Source: Amylostereum areolatum (taxonomy: Eukaryota; Basidiomycota; Agaricomycetes; Russulales; Stereaceae). From it: DNA of 64,000 nt. Position 1 is the first letter of the stretch, and each line of letters starts with the position of its first letter. Of the stretch, positions 49,130-60,300 are shown one piece after another. The notes under the pieces are model-generated. The model was not told where the DNA came from and did no database searches. It was given only the letters and a program-made list of their open reading frames with translations. The DNA is taken from positions 992,001-1,056,000 of the forward strand of contig SAXG01000004.1 in assembly GCA_012932865.1 (NCBI GenBank). Reading direction: 5' to 3'. The position numbers were made by a program, and so were the translations under genes.

Positions 49130-50243
49130 ACCCCCTCTGTCATAGAGTCGTACTATTCGTGCCCGACAGGGTGGATAGTTTGAAAGGGAGGACGAAGCTT
49201 GTGTCAACCGCGCCGCGTCCCGCCAGGCGTCCAAGAAAGGGTGCAGCTGACCCCGGAGTCGCCCCCGACCGCATCACCGACGCTATCGAAGAAGGGCCGA
49301 GCGCGGGGCCGGACGGTGAAGGGGGGGGGAGGGGGGGGGGGGGCATGACCAAGCGTCGAGCGCGCATGATGGCGTTCAGTGCCATGACTGAATCGGGTAG
49401 TAGGAGGAAGGAGGGAGGCGAGAACAGGCGCGCTCAGTGCTCAGGCTGGGGTTCGCGGGCGATCACTGTCGGACGAAAATAAGTACTGCGACCGCTCCAC
49501 CCCCCTGCGCGTGTGGGTCCACCTGCGAGTCCTTCCTGGACCACGACCACGGCGATGGCGCCCGGCGGCTCGGAGGCGCGCGCTCGCGGCTGTGCCAGCT
49601 GCGAGTGCGGATTGGAGGGGGGGGAGGCGTGCGGGGCGGCGTTGCGTCACATGCACGCAAATATACAGACCGGCGTGCCCCAGCGCTCGACGGGCCCGTC
49701 CCGCGCTCGAAAATACATCCCGCGTCCTGTCCGTGCGTCGTTGGGACAGGGCGAGGAGCCTATCCCCGGCGTCTCGCGCACGCTCGGAAAGCTCTGGGGA
49801 ACTTGGCGTCGGCCCACCAGGGGGAGCTGCAAGTTGCGGGGAGGGGAGGCGTCCGGGAGCGCGAGCGGTTTGGGGAGGCGATAGGGTTCGGAGATGGGGG
49901 TGCAGGGAAGGGCTCGAGCACAAAGCCCGGTGTAAGCTGATCCCTGTCCAGCGATGCAAGCCCTCGGCATCGCTCGCCCCACCCTCTTGGAGGCCTGGCC
50001 CCTCCTGCACGGCGCGGCGCATGACAGCACCTGACAGACGAACGAACGAGGGAGAGAAAAAAACAAACAAATGCGACGGCCGACGGGGGAATCATTGCTA
50101 ATTTCGGTCGACCGAACTTGGCTTGAATTCGAAGGGATGATGCGGTTTGAGCTTTGATGGACCGGAAGAGGGGGCGGGGTGGACCCAGGACACGTCCGGT
50201 GTATGATGGCGTCGACGGGCGACGCGATCGAGCGGACTCGCTG

Positions 50244-50258
50244 CCCCCCCCCCCCCCC
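50244..50258 (+). repeat. Poly(C) tract of 15 bases
   Basis: C15 in the GC-rich desert upstream of the zinc-finger gene. Confidence 0.95.
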
Positions 50259-53200
50259 TGACCCAATATATGATACCTCATTGGCATGTGGTATGCAGGC
50301 AATCCCAGCTGGGGTGGACGTGGTTCTTGAACATAAATGACGAGCCTTCTGTTCTCCCTTCTCGAGATCTGCTGTCGAACTTACGGGCCTGTCATCGAGC
50401 CCTTCGGAACGCGGGCAAGCAGCTGGCAGCTGGCTCTTGCATCAGCATCCGAAGACGATGCGGGCGCCAGCGGAGCCCGAGCCCGAGAGCAGTACGAGCG
50501 AGGGGCGACGTCAGCAGTGGGTCAGCGCGGCCGGAGGGGGTGCGTGCGACTCTGCGAGCTTTGACCGACGTATGTTGACGAAGGGGGGCGGGCGGGGGCG
50601 GGGAACGCGCGTCGCGACGGCGAGCAAGGGGGCTGACCTCAGAAAAACCAGCCATATTTTGAGTCGCCGGAAGGGGCCTGAATCTCCGTCCTCGGTCTGC
50701 GAAGCTGAGTCTTGACCGCCAGCGCGAATGGCGTGAATGTCTGTCGGCGTCGTCGTCGTCGTCGTCGTCCGCAAAAACCGGCCTGGGTCTCCAACCAGCC
50801 ACCCCACCAGCGCTCTCCCCACCCGAATTTCAAAAAATCCGGAAACATCATCAAAAAAGAAAATGCATCCGCTCATGGTTGATCATGTCCATGAATGAAT
50901 AAATGCCGTCAAACTGAACAATGGCCTCACCTCGGGGGAGCCCCCCCCCCGCCGGCCCGGCTCGAGGGCGCGCGCGCGCGGCCGCACACGCCGCCTGAAC
51001 GCGTCCAATCCCAAACGGGACACAACCGCGCTTGTTTTTTCCCCCCGGCCATTCGTTCCCGACGGCCGCGCCGCGTCCCTTCAGTTCCTTCATCATCATC
51101 ATCATGAAGTTCATGAGGGGCGCATCCGATGGCACGCCACGCGATCGGACGCGGGCGACGCGCGCTCGCACACCACGCCACGTTCCACCTCGATGACGCG
51201 TTCGGGATCGGAGGCGCCCGGCAGCGGCTTCGTTGGGTCGTTCTGCGTTCCGCGTGGAATTTCCGGTCGGGGGCGGGAAAGGAAGGGAAGGAATCAAGGA
51301 TCGTTGGTTAATCCCGCGCGTGACTGGCGCGGTGGGGCCGGCTTCGCGTCGACACGAACGATTGACGATTGCGAGGTTCGTCGCCGTTCGTCGTCGTCGA
51401 CCGGTCCACACCGACCACCGACGGCGTCAGGTGCGCGTCGACACGCTCCGCTCGTGATTCCAGATCCCATCCAACCGCCATCCCTCCCCCTCTCGCAGTT
51501 CAGCGCCTCGACTCCCCCATCTGCAGAGTCCCAAGCGCGCGCGTTTCCTGTAAGCCAGTACGACCCAGTGTCAACGCACCGCCGACGCATGCCACGCGGC
51601 TCGCGATCGCGTCCACCTCGAGCAGCTCTTATCGCATCGTCAGTCCGACGTTCTTCCTTTCCCCTCTCCCTTCCCTTCTTTTTCCTTTCCTTTCCTTTGC
51701 GCGCATGAATTGGAAATTCGACGGGCTGAGCGGACAGGGGGGGAGGAGGGGATAAGGCAATAAGACGTGATTGAGAGGGCTCCGACGGCGACGGCGGTGC
51801 GCCGTGCACGAGGCTCGCGCTCCAGCTCTCGCCCGTCAGCTCGTTATCCTCTCCCCGGCGGGATGCGCCCAACGCGGCGACAATCATCTCCGACCTGACT
51901 GTGCGTGTGGCACCGTCGTCGAGGCCGGCGCATCAGAAAGAATTTCTAGAAGAGCGCGAGCGCACCGTCGTGCGCGAGATATCGTCGACGAGCATACTAC
52001 GCGCCGCGCACGCACAGTCTGAGCCTATCCCGGGTTCGGACGCACGTTCTTACTCTTTGTCCTCCTGCCAGAATCTGAAGGAAAAAAAAGAACAGAGCGG
52101 GGGAACGGCTCAGGCGGTTCGATGCGCGGGTTGACTTTTATTAAATTGACAACGTCAGCGACGAGCCGAGGACGTGGAAAGGACAGGAAATAAGCGAAGG
52201 GACGTCCGTCCGCGGCGCGAGGTCGATTCATGGACGCTCGGGCGCGCACGATCCGCCGCGCAGGACAAACGACGGATGCTTCGAATGTGCGGTTGGCGCG
52301 GACGGCGGTGGGGGGGGAGGGGGCGGAGGATCAGAAGGGGTGTGCGTGGACCGAAAACAGAAGAAGAAGAACGGCGGCGGCGGGACGTGCTCGAACGCGA
52401 CGCATATCTGTTCCCGCCCGTCGCGCAATACATACGACGGAGGGAGGTCGAGGGCGAAAGAGAAGGAAAGATTGGACCACTTCGGCCCCGCGCGCGCTCG
52501 CCAGCACCGAAAACACCGTGACAACGCCCCTCCGGCGAACGCTGACATCCCGACCCCGACACCTCCACACCCCGACCCCGACCCGATCCATCCACGATCC
52601 AACGCACCCCGGATAAACCGGGCTTCCCACAGGACTGGTAGGAGCGCGCCTTCGTATTCCAAATCCACCGATCCCAATTTCAACACGCCTCGCCTCGTCC
52701 CGCACCCCGCCCCGCGACCCCCCTGGCGCGGGCGACGATAATTGAACGCATAATGAACCGAACGGAAGCGAGGTTCTGCTAAAATGTCGAGAGGGGGGAT
52801 TAAAAAAGACATGAAACCTGAGCCTCCCCGTGGCCTCTCTGCGGCGTACCGAGTTTTCCCGTCCCATTCTCTCCGATCGGGGGGAGAGATCGAGTGGGAG
52901 TTTGTGTGAGGTGCGAGGGATCGCGTGAGCGTGGACAGCTCGTAGGAAGGAGCACGTACCGCACCGCGCAAACGCGGTGGCGGAAAGGGCGGGTTCGAGA
53001 CGATTGTCCTGGGGGGCGTGAGGAGCGACGTGCTGGAGTCGAAAGGAGCGACGGTCGCGCACCGCACCGAGTCCGCTCTCCGCCTCGAGCACCGTCCAAA
53101 GTCGACGGGCCTCCGGCACCACGCCAGCACCCCACCCACCGACGAAACCACACGCGAAAGTCGGACGCTCGATCGCTCGCGCCGCTCCCCGTCCACCGCC

Positions 53201-54792
53201 GACACAATTCACTCCCGCAGATATCGCCCGTTCCTTCTGCCCGAGCGTCGTCGCCATCCCGAACCAAGCCCCGCCCCCATTATGAAATTGATATGGATCG
53301 GGGAGGGCTCCGGTCGACGTTCGACGGCAGGGCAGGCGAATCAGGAAGCAACGCTACTTATCGGTACATGCAGGCTTGCAGCAGCGCAGAACTCGGCGAG
53401 AGGCGCGGCGCAGCACTGTCCCCGTGCGATCGCAGCGGACGGGAAGGCGGCGGTGGCACGCCATCATATGCATCAGTACGCGGGCGGGCGGGCGGGCGGG
53501 TGGGGGGAGGTGTGACGATTCGCGGTCAAAGTGCATGACGGAGGGGACGGGGTGAATTTCGGGGATTGAATTGATGGCGGACTTGAACAGCCTGCGACTG
53601 AGTCGGGGACGCTGCAGGGCAGGAGGGACTTGGGGAGGGGGCGGCGGGCGCGGCGCGGGCGACATACCGTATCGACCCATGGAACAGGTCAGGCTGAGGC
53701 GGGGAACGCGGGGCGTGGTCCATTCGACGGCAGTCACGATGATCATTCGGAGTGGAGAAACATCAAGAATGGACGATTGGAGAGCGTACGGATCGACAGA
53801 TGGCAGGTGGACGGACAAGGCGCGGGGGTGGGGGGACGGGGAAAGGATGAGGGAAAGCGAAAGAAAAAAGCGAGAGCTTGGAAGGGGGAAGGGGTATTTC
53901 GAAGGCACCGCTGCAAAGGCCGGAAAGACCGCCTTGGCCGTTCGGAAAGCAGACGCAGGTGACCGGCACCGGGCACGTGGGTGGGAGGTTGCAGGAACGC
54001 GAAAAGAAAGCAGCGAAGAAGAGGGAGGGTATATACATACGTGGGACAAGACGTCGACGGGACAGGGAAGCGGGGGGGGGGGAGCGCCACCCCGGGGACG
54101 ATCGGGCGCGGCGGGAGGCGGGGACAAGGGAGACGTCCATTCAAAGTGTTCCGGTCCGCGCGTCAAGCGTGGCGTGGATGACTGGAAGGTGAAGGAAGGG
54201 AAAGCGGGGGAAGAAAAGGGAAGAAAAAGGGAAAAGGAATGCGGCGTGGATGCGCGTAGAGGGGGTACGTACCGATGAGCCGCGGACGGGCGATAGGAAG
54301 ACGATAGGGACGGGGGGGGGGGACGGGGGGGACGGAAGGACGGGCGGGATATGGAAGGGATGATTGAAGAGATGGAGAAGTGAGACATTTGGGATCGGGA
54401 TCGTGGAATCGTGGAGGGGGAGATGAGCGCGAGGAGGAGAGACGCGGAGGGCGGGCTGACTGATGGCGCACGGACCCTGGGTCGGGGGGACGTGGAACTG
54501 GAAGCGATCGTTCAGGCGAGGCGCGAGGCGAAGGAGGAGGAAGGATCACGTGACGGGGAATAAAATCGGATAAGGAGGAGGGAAGAGACGCGCGAGGTGC
54601 AGATCGGGCGGCAGCGGATTCCTGAGAAGGGTTCGAGAAGGAGGGAGGATGGCCGGGTTCCGGGAGGGCGGCGAGATCTGACGGGAGATCTGGGGAGGAG
54701 GGGGAGGGGGGTCCGAGGTCGATCGTCCTTTTAGGCCACGGCGAGCAGGGTTGGGAGATGCGCTCGCACTTCCCCCCCTTCCGCTCGACAGC

Positions 54793-55422
54793 ATGCTCCA
54801 GACCCTCCGCCACTCCCCTCAGCACTATCCCGTCTACAATCCCACTCCCACTCCCACTCCCTGGCCCTCCTCCCGCTACGATCCCCGCCCCGACACCGCC
54901 GGCTCCGCCGCTTCCTCCAACTGGGACGACCCCTCCCTCGTCTCCCCCCTCCACTCCCCCTTCTCCTCCGCAGAGGAGGACTCGCCCGCCTTCGCCTTCC
55001 ACCCCCCCGCCTTCCCGCCCCCCCTCCACCCCGACGACTCCCCCGACCCCGACGACGCCGCCAAGACCTACAACTTCGTCTCCCTCCCCGGCAACACCGT
55101 CAAGAAACGTCCCCGACGACGCTACGACGAGATCGAGCGCCTCTACCACTGCGCCTGGCCAGGATGCACAAAGAGCTACGGCACCCTCAACCACCTCAAC
55201 GCCCACATCGTCATGCAGCGCCACGGCCAGAAACGCAGTCCCGGTGGTCCGTCCCCCCTCGCACCTCCCCCCTCTTTTCCCTGACCCACCCCCCCCTTTG
55301 CAGAGTTCAAAGAGCTCAGGAAACAATGGCGGAAAGCAAAGAAGGACGAGTCCGATCGCGCGACCCGTATCGCTCTGCAGCAGCAGCAGCAACAACAGCA
55401 GCAGCAGCGACACCACCTCCAT

Positions 55423-55460
<38 letters not shown>

Positions 55461-56405
55461 CGCCCATACGCATACACTCTCCCACCCCGCAGTCCCTTCC
55501 CAACCTCTCCCATCTTAGCATGCACCAACACCACCATCCCAACATGCCCCCCGCTTACCTCCCCTCCCACCACCTCCCCGCCCCCGCTTCACAGCAAGGT
55601 CCCCCCCACCTCTACAACCGCCCCAGCGCCCTCTCCGTCGTCATCCCTAACCCAACCCCTCACCACGATCCCCGCTTCCATTCCGCACATCCTCTCGGCC
55701 CAAACGGCGGCGGCGGCGGCGGTGGCGGCGGTGGAGGCGGTCCAGGGCCCTTCGCGTACGACGGCCGCAGACATTCGGTCGCTGCCCTCCCGCACCATCC
55801 CCACCCCCAATCCCTCGCCCACTCCCTCTCCGCCGGCGCCCTCAACCAGCCCCTCCACCTCCCCGTCCCCTCCCAATCCCATCACCATCAACAGCAGCAG
55901 CAGCAAGCAACAACAGCAGTACGCCGCCCAAAATCAGGCGCATACACTCACCCACTCCCTCTCCTCCAACTCCCTCTCCTCCTCCCACCTCTCCCTCTCG
56001 CCCCCTTCCCACCACGCGGACGCTTACGCCCACTCCCAACAACAACAACAGCAGCAGCAGCAGCAGCAGCAGCAGGAGTACTCCGAGGCGTGGCACTCGC
56101 GCGCGCAAACGCAGGGCTGGGCCGATTACCCCGCGTCCTCGCCGCAGTACCACTACGGACCGACGGCAAGCCCCTTTGGAGAGGACAGGAGGTACGGCGA
56201 GGACCAGCAGCAGCAGCAGCAGCATCAGGGTATGGGCTACGCGCACGCGCCCGAGGGGGAGGTGCGCGGGACCCTCCCCCCGGACAGCACTGCTGCTGAC
56301 GCCGCTCCCGGGGTACGTTCCCCCCGTCCTGGAGGAGGAAGCGTGACCCACTCCCCCCCGCCGCCGCCCCCTCACCTGCTGCCGCGTCTCTACCTTTCCC
56401 CGTAA
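54793..56405 (+). CDS. Con7-like C2H2 zinc-finger transcription factor
   Basis: Nuclear factor resembling Con7 of Magnaporthe and Fusarium, which controls morphogenesis and conidiation. ATG 54793 opens MLQTLRHSPQHYPVYNP. A Pro/Ser/Asp-rich leader leads to KKRPRRRYDEIERLYHCAWP, GCTKSYGTLNHLNAHIVMQR and HGQKRSPG, one C2H2 finger (Cys-x4-Cys-x12-His-x5-His type), then across an intron at 55247-55303 EFKELRKQWRKAKKDESDRA, the conserved basic helix after the finger. Long polyglutamine and Gly runs follow. The frame slips +1 at CCCC 55485-55488 and again at about 55901-55910; with these allowed the tail reads TLTHSLSSNSLSSSHLSL, YSEAWHSRAQTQGWADYP and onward. The 3' end is uncertain: the frame stops at 56405, but a GTACGT donor at 56313 and acceptor at 56489 would add PVPPIDSPDVSDLRLK-type sequence. 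Confidence 0.82.
55379..55459 (+). repeat. CAG/CAA repeats encoding polyglutamine
   Basis: Two runs of CAG/CAA separated by RHHLH in the Con7-like frame; similar tracts recur at 55890-55918, 56038-56073 and 56205-56222. Confidence 0.9.
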
Positions 56406-57326
56406 TCGCGCTCCCGCCTCCTCGTGTTCCCGGTTTACCCATCTTTTTTACAACTCTTTTTTTATTCCTCTTTTTCTCCCCCCCCCTAGTTCGCATCTTC
56501 CGGATCGCATGCGCATTGCGCCCTCCTGCTGCCCTCGCCCGTCCCTCCGATTGATAGCCCCGACGTGTCGGACCTTCGATTGAAGGTTAAGCTTTTTTTT
56601 CGATATACGTTATTCGCCCCGCGCTTACGTGGTTCATCTCCCCCCCTCTCCTCTTCCCCCCCGCCCCCCCTCTCGCGCGCCTCCTCCCACCAACAACATT
56701 ATGCCTACAGCCACCCACCCTTCCCGCGTACCTCCCCCCCGCGCTTTTCTCGCCTCGCCATGCCTCATCTTTATCTCACACGCCCACGGACGGAGGAACC
56801 CACATCCCCTCGACTCGCCTCGCCTCGACGTTTTTTCCATCTGCCCTACCTGCCTGTCTAGTATCTACTCACCCTCTTACATACCGTACCCGTCACCGCA
56901 CCTCTTTTTACCCGCCGCGTCCCCCCCCCCCGGTCTCACCATCTAGTCCGCATGTTCTCCCCCGCCCTTGTTGTTCGTCTCTCCGTCCTTGTCTCTGTCT
57001 TCCCCACCTGTACCCCAATGTACTATAATCGCCCGCGGCCCCCGCCCGCATCGCGCGCATCATCAGCCTCCCGCTCTGTAATTCCGACGCCCGTCGTCCT
57101 TGTTTCTATGCCTTACCCCCACCCCCCCTTCTCCTCTCCTCTCCCGCGCGCGGCGGAAGGGAAAGAGGAAGAGGACGACGGCGGCGCTCGCGTTGTATGT
57201 ATATGCTATATTGCTACTACACCCCCATCCTCCCCCTCCCCACACACCCACCCTCGAGGCGGTCAGGATCCGGGTTAGCTCTACGTTAAGTTTTCGTTAT
57301 AGTGCTGCTCTCTGTATGTCTCTCGT

Positions 57327-57363
<37 letters not shown>

Positions 57364-60300
57364 CTGTCTCTGTTCGTGCACCTCTCTCTCTCTGTGTCTC
57401 TCGCTGATCTTCTCGGATCCTCTCCGTCCGTCCGGGGGATCCAGTCGCTCCCCTACGTACGCACGTCCGCCCCCGCTTATCGAAAACATTGACCTCCGCA
57501 CGCGCCGGGGGAGGGTCGTTTGTGTTCTCAGCGCACGTTACATGTAATTCGGAATGTTCGTGGGCGCGGGACGGCGCCGTTGCATTGAACCACTAAGTAC
57601 ATAATTGCCTTGGATCCCCCCGTCGCCGCCGTCGGCCGCACAACAAGGCGCCGCGCACGTAATGCCCGCTAACATAAGCAAGTACGAGCCGTGTTCCCTT
57701 GACGGGCACGCACGCACACACGGCGCGCCAAGCGCGAGTCCACGCTCGACGCCCGCGCCTCCAGTCTCGAGAGGCGTCCGACCGTGCCCCGTGCGCGCAA
57801 TGCGCGGGCTGGGGCTGCCGGGCGCCCTCGAGTGAGCGCGAAGCGTGCTGCCGAGTTATGAGCGCGAGTCATAAGTACTTGTATATATACTCTGTGCACC
57901 CTCCTCTTGCATAGTGCTCACGCACGCACCGTACAGCTCAACCCCCACGCGGACCGCAACACACGCACCGACCAACACGAGACGCCACGCCACGCCACGC
58001 CGGCGCACCGGCATACAAACGCCTACGCCTACGCTATGTACACCTATGTACACCTACGCCGCAGCACCGACGAGGGCGAACGGCGCGAGGCGACCCGCCC
58101 CCCTAACAAGCTGCAACGAACGCGGGCACGTTAACGTGGCAAGTCGCTCCTACGCACGCGGGCATGTATGCGCCGAACTCCCCCCCCCTCCCCGAACCTC
58201 GACAGGCGAGAGGGGGGGATGCCTCGTACCAGTGTTTTTTTCAGGGGAAGGGGTGGGGGGAGGTGTGGCGACGTTGCGAGAGGATGAAGATGCTGGCGCG
58301 GGCGCGGGCGGAAAGAAGCCTGGTTTCTCGTCCTGGTTTTGAGGGAGTACCGCGGAGCAGGGGACCCGCGCGCGTTCGACGCCCGACAGGTTGGTCTTGA
58401 ATCGCCCTTGGGGGGGGGGGTGGGTAGGGGGAGGAGGAGGTTGTCCTGTCCTTGTCCCTGTCCCGTGGCCCGGCGCGCGCGCGAACGGGATCCCGAGGGC
58501 TTACTTACCGATGACCGTGCCGTCGAACGCACTGATTGACGTGCGACACGGCGCAGCGCACGCCGCCCCACGCCGAGGTCAACGGTCAGACTCCGTTGAT
58601 TCCTTCCTTACGGGGCCAGGGGAGGGAGAGGGAGAGAAGGGCGGCCTAGGGCGAACGTCGTTGTCAATTTTGCCATTAACGCGCCGCGCCGGAGGGTGTT
58701 GGTTGTGGGTTCAGCTAAGTATCACAGGAGGACGGTCGGACGTGACATGAGACGTTCACGGGGGTCGGAAAGACAACGGAGGGGAGACAGGAAGTCAAGA
58801 CACAGGCACGAGCCCCGTCCTCCCCCTCCCCTCCCTTCCGTACTAACCCACGCGTCGTAGCACCCTACCCACCACCGACCGCGAACGTTCGAACGTGGAG
58901 ATGGTCTGGCGCGCCTCCGCGCGCACACGCACGTAGAAAGCAAGCAAGCCACCTGGGAAGTGGTGCCGAGCGTGCGCGCGACGCGAGGTGGGAAAAGAAG
59001 CCGACCGATATGGGTTTTGTGTTTAGATTGTCGCCGAGAGGGGTGGGGTGGGGGGTGGGGGGTGTTCAAGCTGCGTGCTTCCTTCCATCGCGCACGCAAC
59101 GCGACGGCGCGCGTCAAACCAGGCCGAAGCACCATGAGCGTGAGAAGCCGCCTACCACCGCCTGCCACCACGGCGACGGCGAGGCTGGGAACGTGGTGCG
59201 GTGCTGTGGAGGAGGACAGACATGCGCCTCCGCGACGCGGTGCTCTGGAAGTCGAACGATGAACCCGGCAGACGGCCGTGGCGCGCAAGAGCACGCCGGT
59301 CCCGAAAAGACGGTTGAATGATTCGCGAGAGCCGGTACCGAGGCCCCTCCTCCATCGTCGCGCCTCGACGCCCGTAAGTACGACGTACGTACGTATACGC
59401 AAGGACGCGCGATAGCGGGTATGCTTGGAGTCGGGGCAGCCGTTGCGATCTGGGCTTGTCGCCGTGGTCCCGTGAGAGGTCCCTGCTCGCGCACGAGTCC
59501 CTCCACTTCGACCAGCCCCGCCACACGTGTTGTTCAGCCAGCTCCGCCTCGACCGAGAAGGTCGCGCGCACGCTGAACAGGCGCAAGAGAAAGACGAAAG
59601 TTAGGGGGGAGAAGAGAGGAGGAGAACCGCGTGCATACCACGGCAGAGTCTGCGAGGCTCGACCGCTTTCCAGTGAGGTGTGGCGACGATCCCGATGGGC
59701 CGAACCTGACGGTGGGCGGGATGGCAGCGACGAGGCGAACGTGAAGCGTACGTAACAATGTGGTGTGCAGGCTCTTCGGCGCGTTATCACAACACCAGCG
59801 TCGCTGCTGATATATGATAGGTTGATGGGATGAGGAGCGTCCTGCTGAGGTCTTGTCCAGGGAAAGCGAGCGTCGAAGCGATGCACGGATAGATATTATG
59901 ATAAAGAAATATGAATATGGATGGATCCCATGCCCCTCGCCATGGCGAGCGAACGCTTGCAGATTGGATTTTGGGAGACTTGCAGGGCTCGTCAAGGGCT
60001 CGTGGTGAGGAGCGCGCGCGCGCGCGGCGGAGGGAAGCGTCGTCGCGTCATACCGCACCAGTACGTCGGGCCCGTCGAGGGGTCATCTGCCCTGCCCGCC
60101 CTCCGTCTTCTGCTGTTGCCCAAGCCGGGCACGGGAACGGAGAAGGGCGAGGAACGGCCATCGCCACGGATCGAGCGGGGTCCACAGAGATGGTATAGTC
60201 GGGTCCCGCTGCTCAACTCGACTTATCTTCCCGGCGGACGACGGGAGAAGCCGTCCGCGCGAACGCAGGCGGACGGCCAGGACGGGCGTACCGTGGGCAC

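Larger units (their letters stand above)
48001..54792. other. Gene-poor GC-rich region upstream of the Con7-like gene
   Basis: About 6.8 kb, very GC-rich, with homopolymers and simple repeats: C26 at 49104-49129, G9-A-G13 at 49321-49343, C15 at 50244-50258, CGT repeat at about 50747-50770, CAT repeat at 51089-51105, GCGG repeat near 53478-53500. Long ORFs on both strands (for example 52228-53205 minus) are composition artefacts. It probably includes a long promoter and 5' UTR of the zinc-finger gene. Confidence 0.5.

Noticed and set aside
52228..53257. Overlapping 325- and 308-residue minus-strand ORFs
   Set aside because: Very GC-rich DNA gives long stop-free frames on both strands; Arg/Ser/Pro-rich with no motifs or introns.
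54163..55545. 460-residue minus-strand ORF opposite the zinc-finger gene
   Set aside because: Poly-Leu/Gly composition mirrors CAG and Pro codons of the plus strand; the plus strand carries the real C2H2 motif.
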